A stretch of DNA of 29,111 nt from Irineochytrium annulatum (taxonomy: Eukaryota; Chytridiomycota; Chytridiomycetes; Chytridiales; Chytridiaceae). The stretch lies in assembly GCA_027600665.1 (NCBI GenBank), contig JADGJL010000247.1:1-29111 (forward strand), given 5' to 3'. Each line of letters begins with the position of its first letter. Within the stretch, counting starts at the first letter, position 1. This document shows, one piece after another, positions 10,205 through 19,300 of this stretch. A program made the position numbers and the translations under genes. The notes below the pieces were generated by a model. That model had not been told where the DNA came from and made no database searches. It saw nothing but the letters and a program-made list of their open reading frames with translations.

Positions 10205-10948
10205 ATGACACAATACTGCAACTCCACCCTGGACTGCAACAATGTGATCATGAGCAGCTACATCTGCCTCAACGCATCTCTCCTCAACCTCCCCAAGGGC
10301 TCCGTCCCGGTCTGGGATGTCGGCATCTGCTCACAGCCCCAACCACCGGGCTCTCCATGCGACGTCCACGCGGATTGCGCAGTACACCCTGCACGGAACT
10401 ACTCGGCATCAGACAGCAACTGGTTTGCGGACGACGTCGGCAGGTGCTATAACGGCACATGTAGGGTCCGAAACGCCACGGTCGGGTCCCCCTGTCTGGT
10501 CAACATCGAATCCGCCACCGCGTTCGATACCTGCGATCTCTCCAGTTCATGCTTCGGCAACGTTACCACGCCACTCATCAACACCTCGCCGTCACAAACC
10601 AATATGTCCACCTGTGTGCCGCTGGTACCGCAGGGCGGTGCATGCCGGTACATGGGCCAGTGCGCGCAATCACCCCTCACGGGCATGTACATCAGCTGCA
10701 ATAACTCGGGACTCTGCGACCTAATCTTCCAGGAGAACAATGAGAGAGGGTACGGGACGCCGTGGGTGGACTGCATGGACAGCCTGAGGGGAGCGTGGGT
10801 GTTCAGCTGGGTCATGACGGCGCTCGCGTGGTGCTGCTGCTCGTGCGCGTGGAGGGTCAAGAGCTGCCTCGTGGCGCTCATCGCGTTGATATTCGTCTGC
10901 GGGGGTTGGTTCATTCTGTTCCTTGGGAAGCTATCGTGCTATATTTAG
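10205..10948 (+). CDS. Cys-rich, heavily sequon-bearing two-TM protein, copy 1
   Basis: I do not recognise the family. The 247-residue single-exon protein starts MTQYCNSTLDC and has about 20 cysteines before the membrane region, with roughly nine N-x-S/T sequons, suggesting an extracellular or lumenal domain. Landmarks shared with the two downstream paralogues are PQPPGSPC, H-x-DCAV, VGRC, CFG and CVPL-x-PQG. Near the C-terminus, AWVFSWVMTALAWCCCSCAW and CLVALIALIFVCGGWFILFL look like two membrane segments joined by a short basic loop (WRVKS) after a CCC cluster, a plausible palmitoylation site. No signal peptide precedes the first Cys. Longer in-frame extension has no ATG, so 10205 is the best start unless a 5' exon was missed. 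Spacing of Cys pairs is loosely reminiscent of small disulfide domains such as Dickkopf, but this is not an assignment. Confidence 0.8.
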   Translation: MTQYCNSTLDCNNVIMSSYICLNASLLNLPKGSVPVWDVGICSQPQPPGSPCDVHADCAVHPARNYSASDSNWFADDVGRCYNGTCRVRNATVGSPCLVNIESATAFDTCDLSSSCFGNVTTPLINTSPSQTNMSTCVPLVPQGGACRYMGQCAQSPLTGMYISCNNSGLCDLIFQENNERGYGTPWVDCMDSLRGAWVFSWVMTALAWCCCSCAWRVKSCLVALIALIFVCGGWFILFLGKLSCYI

Positions 10949-11217
10949 CAAGGGTTGGGTTGACAACTAGGTCTTGAAGATAGATGACAGCATTACTTTG
11001 TCATTTTCTTTGCACTCAATATAACCACTGATCTCGGGTGCAAGTTTCTGTGTAGGCCTCCCTTACTGCTGTCCTGGCAACCTTACCACGGCGATGACAG
11101 AATGCTGCACTGGGTTTCCGCCAACTCCACGAAGATCAGACTGCACAGCCATTCAGCCATCTGACAACTTCACTCCGCCGCAAGCCACTCTGCGCCCCCC
11201 TCGATCACCGTCCCCGA

Positions 11218-12857
11218 ATGCAGGTACGTCGTGCTGCCTGGTGCTGTCTCCTGCCGCCCCGTGTGCTGACTAGACTTGGTTGTACCTGCAGGACATCAGA
11301 AGAGCGTTCGCAGGCGTTGGCCGGCACGACACGAAGGACCTCCACATTTTCCTCACGGAGGAGAAGGACGTCATCAAGTGCCTGCAGGCCCTGACGAAGG
11401 AAAAGCGCGATGGTGAGGTTTTTTTGATGCCGTCGTGGCCGATTCCGTTGGAATTACGGCTGACTCTCGCCAGCGATCAAGTATTTGGGTGTCTGGGGGA
11501 AGCTGGAACATTCCGATTTGCAGGACATTTCTTCGAAGCTCACGGGTGTCATGTCGGAGCTAGTGGACGGAGAGGATGCCCTCATAGGTACACACATCTT
11601 GCGCCGTTGCCTTGTCGTTCGAAGGTTGCGATTAAATATGAAGTCCTGCAACAGAAAGCATGACGAGTTACCGGTCGAAGCTAGCGGAGGTCAGGAAGCG
11701 GGAGGAGGCCATCACGCAGCAAAAGGCCAAGGTGAAGCGGACGGTGACGGCGGTTCGAGAAGCGGCGAAGAAGCAGAAGGACGTCGAGCAGGCGACATTT
11801 GAGCAGAATCTCGCGGAGGAGGAGTTGCGGAAAATGGAGTCGGAGAGTGAGGGGCTGAAGCGGCTGGATATGCGGGATGCCTTTAGGATCCTGTTTGCGG
11901 GATACGCCGAGTTGGCAAGGAAGGTGAGGGAGGATCTGCATGATTCAATTTTCGGAAGTGTTGAATTGCCATGGCGCAGATGGCGGCCGTTGCAACATTT
12001 GGGACACATTTGGCGGACCAAATTCCTCAAGGCACCCTCCTGCCGGGCCAAGTCCTTCCACCTTTTAACAGTAAGATTCTGTGCGTGTTATTTTGGCTAA
12101 AGGAGGACCAGACGCGAATGTGACGGACCAGATAATGGCGGACTTCAACGCGGCCTTAAAGGGCCAACCGCCGGAAAGCCTCTCCATCAACCGCGGCTCA
12201 TCCTCCCCAACATCCGCCGACGCCACCATGGTCCTCACAGGCCCCGCCGGCAACCAGTCCCCCGTGCCACCTCCGAAAAACCGACTCCTAAATCGCACCT
12301 CCAATACCTCAATAAGCCACGACGCACCCCGCCCACCATCCGCCAGCCCGACGGCCTTGACACCCTCCAATTCGCTACCAATGTCCGAAAATGATCACAA
12401 CGACTCAGCAGGGTCAACAACCGACTCGTTCATCGCCGCCTACGCGACCGCAGAGCGGCGGTCGGTGATCGAGTACACGACCATATCACGACCGAACTAC
12501 GACCGCGCCGCGAGCGAAGTGAACGGCGAGCTTCCTCCGCCGCCGCCGTCGCCATACGGGCAGCCATATCAGACCCAGAATTATAATCAACAGCAGCAGC
12601 CGGCGCAGTCATACCAGGCCTATCAGCTACCGTTCACACAGCCGGCATACCAGCCGCAGCAGCCATACGGGCAGCAGTCTCAGTACTACGGACAACCGCA
12701 GGGGGCAGGAGGAGGTTACTATGGAACGCCGCAGGCGTACTATCAGCCACATGTCCCGCAACAGCAGCAGTTCCCACCTCCGCAGCGGATCGAGGGACAG
12801 TACGGGTATAGGCCGCCATATCAGGTGCCGGGGGCTGAGCCGACGCCGCCATCGTGA
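11218..12857 (+). CDS. Eisosome-type BAR domain protein (Pil1/LSP1 family) with Gln/Tyr/Pro-rich tail
   Basis: Pil1/LSP1 proteins form curved lattices under the fungal plasma membrane (eisosomes). Exons 11218..11223, 11292..11412, 11474..11587, 11655..11923, 11980..12070 and 12103..12857 give 451 residues. The BAR region (about 1-200) has the family pattern: FLTEEKDVIKCLQALTKEKR, DAIKYLGVWGK, LQDISSKLTGVMSELVDGED, YRSKLAEVRKREEAI, then a coiled coil and LDMRDAFRILFAGYAELARK. All joins keep phase. Introns are 68, 61, 67, 56 and 32 nt; the last is near the lower limit for splicing. The tail is disordered, then Gln/Tyr/Pro-rich from about residue 345 (NQQQQ, QPQQPYGQQ), prion-like in composition. 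The first exon is the weakest part: it codes only Met-Gln and a longer 5' end may exist. AATAAA lies at 12993. Confidence 0.82.
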
Positions 12858-13218
12858 TGAGATGGAGGATTTTTGCCTGCATATGCAGAGTTAACATTTT
12901 TAGTTAGCTGCCTCTCGGTTTGGTTTCTTGCCGCGTTGTTTTAGCATTCTGCCTCTTTCGTTTCATCTCCATAGCAAGTCTGAGCTGCACTGAATAAATT
13001 CAATCATCCGTTGTACACGTTCGTTGGTCTAAATACTGTTATGAGTTTTGCAAGCAAGCCTTCGAAGAAAAAGTGTAATCCTAAAGTCAACTGGGTGAAT
13101 GTACTCTGAAGTACAAATACCTAAACAACCACCCGCGTTGGATGCAAAAATTACATCTGTCCGCATAACATTTTTAACACCGCCGGGTTTTGACCACCAG
13201 AGATCAGAGCTTGAATGA
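12858..13218 (+). other. Intergenic region and Pil1-like 3' end
   Basis: A tandem TGA TGA ends the upstream gene. The following 361 bp is AT-richer, with AATAAA at 12993..12998 as a likely polyadenylation signal. No coding signal is evident before the next ATG at 13219. Confidence 0.5.
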
Positions 13219-13923
13219 ATGACCCAACAACCCTGCAAGCCCTCCTACGACTGCGACCCCGCAGCTCCCGTTTGCTCGTCCTCCGCCTGCATCGTTCCTC
13301 AACCTCCCGGCTCCCCTTGCTCGACCCACACCGATTGCGCGGTCTCCCCGCCATTTAACACCAACGGCTTCCTATACACGGACACCGTCGGCCGATGCTT
13401 CAACTCCACCTGCCTCCCTCGTGACGGCACGGCCGGTCAATCATGCCTCGTCGCCTACGACGTCGAGTACGGTACCGCCTTCGCCTACGACACGTGCGAT
13501 CGGTACAACTCCTGCTTCGGCCAGCCTACTTTGCCTCTGCGCCACTACTCGCCAAACTCCACCAACGTCTCCACCTGCGTCCCTCTCCTTCCGCAGGGCG
13601 CGCCGTGCAGGTTCACATCCCAGTGCCAAGGCACGACGCAGATCGAGCACTACGCGGTCTGCAATCACTCGAGCCAGTGTGACATTTACTCGACCGATGA
13701 CGGGGACCAGGCGTGGGAGGAGTCGCAGAGATGCATCACGAGCTCGCGGGCCGCGTGGGTTGGGTTCTGCGTGTTCTTCGCCGTGTCCTGGTGCTGCTGC
13801 TCGTTTGCATGCAGGCTGAAGAGCGCCTTGTTGGGATTGATCGCCGTTGCAATGCTGATTTTGGGGTTGATTTATTTGCTTGTTGGCGCATTGGAATGCG
13901 AGGACCTGGGCTGGTTCACATAG
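13219..13923 (+). CDS. Cys-rich, sequon-bearing two-TM protein, copy 2
   Basis: Paralogue of copy 1: 234 residues, single exon, unrecognised family. It shares IVPQPPGSPC, HTDCAVSP, DTVGRCFNSTC, an AYDTCD block, SCFG, STCVPLLPQGAPCRF and C-x-S-x-x-CD in the same order and spacing. It has about four sequons, fewer than copy 1. The C-terminal hairpin is conserved: AWVGFCVFFAVSWCCCSFAC then RLKS and LLGLIAVAMLILGLIYLLVG, followed by a short acidic tail. The ATG at 13219 is chosen because the first conserved Cys follows closely, as in the other copies; an out-of-frame ATG lies four bases upstream. No signal peptide is visible. Confidence 0.8.
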   Translation: MTQQPCKPSYDCDPAAPVCSSSACIVPQPPGSPCSTHTDCAVSPPFNTNGFLYTDTVGRCFNSTCLPRDGTAGQSCLVAYDVEYGTAFAYDTCDRYNSCFGQPTLPLRHYSPNSTNVSTCVPLLPQGAPCRFTSQCQGTTQIEHYAVCNHSSQCDIYSTDDGDQAWEESQRCITSSRAAWVGFCVFFAVSWCCCSFACRLKSALLGLIAVAMLILGLIYLLVGALECEDLGWFT

Positions 13924-14202
13924 TTGGCATGACCATGCTCGGCGTGCATTCACTCGCTTCTTCCGCTATGCATATGGCCTCATAAGAAGGGGATGTTTCT
14001 CAAAGAGAAAGAAGAAAAAGAAGCCAACTCGCAGAAGCAGCATTTACATATCTAAGGCGCATTCGACGTACTGGGTGAGGATACTTGTGCTTGACACGCA
14101 ATATGATGGAAGCAGACGTGGTTGGCGACAAGGAAGGCCATGCATGAACAAGGCGTGCGTGAAAAGCAAGGGTTCGCGTTAAAAACAAATACCGCTCGAC
14201 CG

Positions 14203-15098
14203 ATGCAGTACTGCAATCAAACCTTGGACTGCAGCCCCGCCAGCTCCAACGCCACCAACTCCATCGTCTGCATCAGCACATCCGTCCTGCCCGGCCTCGC
14301 CGACCATTTCTCCCTTGGCGCCTGTGTGCCCCCACAGCCCGTCGGCGCCGCCTGCACTGTTCACCAGGACTGCGCTCAGCATCCCGTCCTCGCCTCCGCT
14401 GCCCCTTACGGCTGGTGGGTCGGCGACAGTCACACGGTCGGCCGCTGCTTTAACGGGATCTGCCGGCCGCGGAACGGTACCCTGAACACACCATGCTTCA
14501 TCGACTTGGTCTCGGACTTCAACACCGTCTACGACACCTGCATGGAGACCTACAGCTGCTTCGGACCAAACACGACGGTGATTCCGGGGACGGAGCTCAC
14601 GACTTTTACGGATGAGACGCTGTATCAAGGGACGTCCACATGCGTTGTGCCGCTCCCGCCGCATGCGCCTTGTAGCTACGCTAGGCAATGCGATCAGTCG
14701 TACGCGGCCCCACCGCAGGGCAACAACACGGTCTCGTACGTGGAGTGCGGCGATTGGGATCCGGTAGCCAACGAACTGGTTGAGTACCAGTGTTTGGTTC
14801 ATGAAAATGAGTACATCGGCGACGGCGGCGGCGGCGGGAATTTTTGTCCGCAGTTTGGGATATGGTGGTTCAGCTGGCCATTTCTCGCGATCGGGTATTG
14901 CTGCTTCGCTTGCGCGGTAATGATTTTTCCGGTCTTCCCAATGCTAAGTCTTGCTTGCAGCTAAGAGTCAGGGGTTTGTTCCAGTTGGCTCTCACCGCCT
15001 TGGTCGTCGCGGTCGGGCTGTTCCTCAGCACAATTGCAAACTTGTCAGATAATTGCGATAGTGATTGGGCAACGAGAAACAATGTGACGATGTCGTGA
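14203..15098 (+). CDS. Cys-rich, sequon-bearing two-TM protein, copy 3 (with intron)
   Basis: Third paralogue, 283 residues from exons 14203..14916 and 14961..15098. It begins MQYCNQTLDC and keeps VPPQPVGAAC, HQDCAQHP, HTVGRCFNGICRPRNGT, YDTC, SCFG and STCVVPLPPHAPC. Compared with the others it has insertions after the CFG block and a Gly-rich stretch before the membrane hairpin. The 44-nt intron (GTAATG...TGCAG, GCTAAG branch-like) falls exactly at the junction of TM1 and the basic loop (FACA, then LRVRG). The other two copies are uninterrupted there, so the intron was gained here or lost there. The upstream in-frame ATG at 14140 would add residues without homology, so 14203 is preferred. 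Confidence 0.8.
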
Positions 15099-15599
15099 AG
15101 TGGGGGGTTGCTTTCTTATTTTTTTTTATTTTTTTTTTGACGCTGGCCGTAATGCAATGTTTGGGTTGCCATAAGTGTTAAGTATGTGCAGCCGGCGCGT
15201 CACAAGTAATGTAAAGATACTCTGCCCAAAAAAAAATTAAAAAAAAGTTAATACTAACAAAAGGTGTTACATGGAGCCTCCCACCAGAACCGCCGCGGGG
15301 TTGTAGGCGGCCAACTATTCGATAAAGGACATATACGAACGCAGTCACTGCTAGGTCACACCGTCGCTGAAGCCGACGTCACTCATCCGAAGCCATCATG
15401 GCTCCGCCACCACCGCAAGTCTTATCTGCTGTCAAAAGCCTTTTCCCGCTGTATTACTAGAGCGAAATGGCATCGTCAGAAAGGCGTATCTGACAAAATA
15501 AGTCGTTGGAAAAAGTAACCAGTCTTGATGAAGATGGTCATCCTGCACCATAACGTTAGCCATATCCATCCGAAAGTTAGTGAATCTATGCTTTAGTCG
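15099..15599. other. AT-rich spacer with opposed T and A tracts
   Basis: Downstream of Cys-rich copy 3 lies a T-rich run (about 15114-15138). About 90 bp further is an A-rich run (15228-15246). They could pair as an imperfect hairpin or simply be 3'-end tracts. No convincing gene is visible in the remainder; a minus-strand open frame at 15432-15614 has no family resemblance that I trust. Confidence 0.4.
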
Positions 15600-16230
15600 A
15601 AACTCGTCCGTCAAATTGCGCGGACACTCGCGATGACTGCTTCACAAACCGCCAAAAGGTTTCAAGCATCAAAGCAGCGAAGTCAAAATAAACGAAATTT
15701 ACTTACGAAGTAGCCCCCCGCCCAGAACTACCTCCACATATCCCTGCGATGAGGGCTCCCGCGTTCAGTGAAGACAGCTCCTTCGGTACCGATATTAACT
15801 TCGAGATCACTGGCTCATTGTCCGTTATTATGTTTGTCGACAACCGTGTGAGCCAGATAAACCCCCGAAAACGCGACTGTAGCAACACTGCATTCGTCAT
15901 GGTCGTCGGTCCCCTTCTGCACGGAGTCCGCCTGCTTGCCGAAGAACGATTTCCACATGGTCGAGTTGATGAAGTAGAGGACCCTCAGCAACCTCGTCTC
16001 CTGTTTCCGCCAGATTGTCGCCTCGAGAGACCGCCGCCGATCCGGTAGCCGTAGCCGCTCAGCCGAGCGCGCCAGTATCAGCGCCAAGGTGACAGCAGGG
16101 CAGGATTATTTCTTCTCGAGGTCTGCCATGCCGCCCACTCGCTTCTTGGCGCACTGGAGAGCATTTCGGGGAGGAAGGCGAAGATACCGAGCCCGATCTG
16201 AATTTCGGAAAGCAGTGAGAGTCAACTAAT
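15600..16230 (-). pseudogene. Decayed TRAPP complex subunit 5 (TRAPPC5/Trs31)
   Basis: TRAPPC5 (yeast Trs31) is a core subunit of the TRAPP tethering complex in ER-Golgi traffic. On the minus strand, fragments occur in the right order: CAKKRVGGMADLEKK then a TAA, YGYRIG, then in a new frame SLEATIWRKQETRLLRVLYF, INSTMWKSFFGKQADSVQKG and TDDHDE. After a gap comes ITDNEPVISKLISVPKELSS, LNAGALIAGICGG, and finally EAVIASVRAI before a stop. These match the family's VWKALFGKEAD, SVPKE and EEAVIAR blocks. At least two frame changes and a stop interrupt the N-terminal part, and the segment equivalent to FPAKVTAH...TTLMIKF is missing. The expected acceptor before the ITDNEP block has no AG. Introns alone do not rescue it. 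Confidence 0.8.
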
Positions 16231-16317
16231 AGCGCTCTAGACGTGAAATCGCAAGCAGGTGCCTCCGAGGACGGGTCTTGTTCAAGTTAATCTCACGTGT
16301 CGATTTTAATTCAAGCC

Positions 16318-19300
16318 ATGGAATTTGACTCAAACGAGGTCAAAGCGATCAGCCTCGGGGGCGGCATCGAGGTGAAGGTTACCGCGCGCGAGTCCCCGCA
16401 CCCGGACCGTGGCCCCGGCGCTGGCGACGGCGATGCGCCCGACGAGACGACCGCGCTCCTGCCGGTGGCGCCTCCGCGCACAGACCCCGCTGCCCTTTCC
16501 GATCCGGAGCGTCTGATCGAGAATGCAGCGGTCCCCTTCCAATGCCCGCGTTCGTTCTCCTCGGCAACTTCACGCAGTAAGAGGCCAGTCCGAGCAACGT
16601 CTCCGGTCCCCGCCGTCCTCGGTTCCAGTCCCCTCCACCTCCCGCCGTGCCAACCGCCCAGGGCTCCAATGCACCAATGTCTGACGGCGTCTTGCATTCC
16701 TCCAAAGTCAGCCGCAGCTCGTCAATCGTCAGTTCGGCCGCGCCGGCGCCGCGAAGAACGGCGCGCAGAGGGGTTGGATCCGCATGCCGACCAACGATGA
16801 AGTTAAAACTCGGCGCCCGTCATCATCCTCCGCTGTCTCGTACCCGCCGTTGATCGCGAGGCTGTCGTCGTTGATTCCGAGTATGGACTTTTTCATTGGC
16901 GGCTAGTGAATTTTTAACTTTTTTTATTTAACAAACCGAAGGACAAATCACAGCATCAGATCATCGCGTACATCAAGACCTTCACCGCGGTCGCCCACTT
17001 GTTCGATGACATGGACGAGTTGTTCATGGTTCGGTTCATGATGTTACCTTTTGACTGAAGTACGACTAAGAGTACCCTGCAGAGCAAATGACGGAAAACA
17101 TGCTCCTCCTCTACCCCCGGAGTTGGCGCCGAGGGGCAAGGAGGAGGATAGGATCGAGGAGGCGTTTGATGACGGGTGTCAGTCGTTCAAGAAGATGTCG
17201 TTCAGAAGATGATGTTTAAAATGAGGAGCTGGAGGCGGAGGGCGAGGAGGTCGTCGTTTAAGGGCGTGTTGGTATTGGAGGCTTTTCATCCCGGACATGT
17301 TGGATCTGCGTCTGCACGGCAAGGACGGCGATGGGAGGATAAGGTCGTCGACGGTCGGCGAAGAAGATCCGGGTGCAGGACTATGCGACGCTGGAGGCGG
17401 AGAAGACGAAAGAATTCACCACGCTGGTCAAATTCGTCAAATTTTTCAAGGCGTTCGCCCTGAGGATAGACTACAAGAACTTTAAGCGGTGGATGCTAAC
17501 CTGTTGGAGGAAATGATCGCGTTACGGGGAAGACAAACTTAAGCATATGATTTCGGAGGAGAAACGGTACCGCTTGAGGAGATTATCGCAGTACCACGCG
17601 AAGTTCTCCTCATACATCGCCCAGTTCAATGTTGAGCTTCTAGCCTCGCGACTTCAATTGTTTTTTGCCGCCCCAATCGAGCTGGTCGTTCTTGACTTCT
17701 TATTAACCGCACTGAAGACGGCGCTGAAGCTGGGTCCGAGCTACACGCCTCTGGCTGCTACGAGCCTCGAGAAAGTCCGTAAAGTCCCGGTTAAGCCTCG
17801 CAGACCTCTTTGCGCCCGTCCTTCCTGTGTTGCTGGACCACTTGATGACCTATACTGAGGACACTAGCGGCGATGCTGATGCAGATGAAGAGGAGATGAA
17901 AGCGCCAAAGACCCGCAAAAGTACCCGGAAGTCGAAGTACATGAAGCAAACGACGTGAGATATCCAATGGGTAAACGCGTTGTTTAACTCTATTCACAGG
18001 ATAACATGACACAAGGCGACGTCTTAATGCTCAATGAAAGGAGAGTTTGGGGTATTGAAGCTTATCGGCTCTATGGGCGGGATCGCGAGCTCTGTGGTCG
18101 ACAGCAAAGCGTCGAAGCTTTCCTTGACCGCGTGGCCGCCTGAATTTGAAGTTCCGCTCCGGGAGTTTTAAATTAACGCAGCCTTTGGTGAGTTCAGTTC
18201 TTTATCTCGCTTTTTTACTTATCGCTGCAGACTAACCTTCTGCCGAGGCTCGTCAATCTGGTTGAGAATACGCCGGAAAGACAGGCCAAGATTGCATCTT
18301 GTGAGCTGTATACAGTATCATTATCGGAATAGTAAAGGACAGTCGGACTTCCACAGCCAGAGACGCTCTGAAGTAAGAATTTTTTTGGAGGCTCAATCTT
18401 ACGGTCAGACTCCATGTCAGAGATTTAGAGTGGCTGTTCCTTGTCATTCTTCGCCTGCCAGTTGATATCGACATTACCCGCGACGACGACATCCAGCTGA
18501 TATCTAGTTGACGAGCAAGTACAATGACAACGTAGAGATGACCATGCTGATGAGCGACTGCTTTGATGCAGTCTCAGACGACTCGAGCTCGGTATGAATA
18601 CACAAATTGTAAGGTTCCTCACCGTGATGAACAACTGGGCTAAGTGCGACGGAATGCCTTGGGGTGCTTTTTAAGTGGTCGATCAAGCACTTGCCGGCGA
18701 GGTTGGCGTCATTTTGACTATCCTTCTTTTGGCTGGGGCTAACGCGATTGGTTACAGAAACTGAAGGTCGACCGCGCGCGACCGTTATCTCCTTCTTTGA
18801 GCGAGTCTACGTTCTTCGTCAGCGCTCAAGCCGTTTGAAGCGCCTGGGTGTTGCTGTTAATCAATATTTACACGATCTATCGCGAGAACGACGGCGTCAT
18901 GGACCACTTTTCGCTTGAGGTCACGTACTCCTCACCGTTCGGGCGATCGGCGCGGCGGAGCGCCCGCCAGCAGGCCGAGGAGGCGATCGCCCACATGGTT
19001 GAAATTCTTGTGACTACGAGCAAGCTCTTTGAGGAAGAGAACCGGAGGAGAACGGATGTCCCGGATTAGAGCGCGATAACTTAACTTCCTTTGTCGCCTG
19101 GCTCTTCGAGGAGAGCACGGCGAAGCAGTTTGAGTACACGCAGAAGTGTTATGTTTTCGACGCGCTCGTGAAGTGCTCGTCATATTCGCATTGAGTTTTT
19201 CATGTTGCTTCATGCTACTCCGACCTCGTTATAAACACCAGTGAATCCTTAGCGTCGAAGCTCCGTTTGAATCCGAACTACCCGTCTTAAGTCGAGAAGA

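Noticed and set aside
11094..11275. Small upstream ORF starting MTECC as a fourth Cys-rich paralogue or the Pil1-like N-terminus
   Set aside because: It shares no Cys pattern beyond its first residues and does not join the BAR exon in frame.
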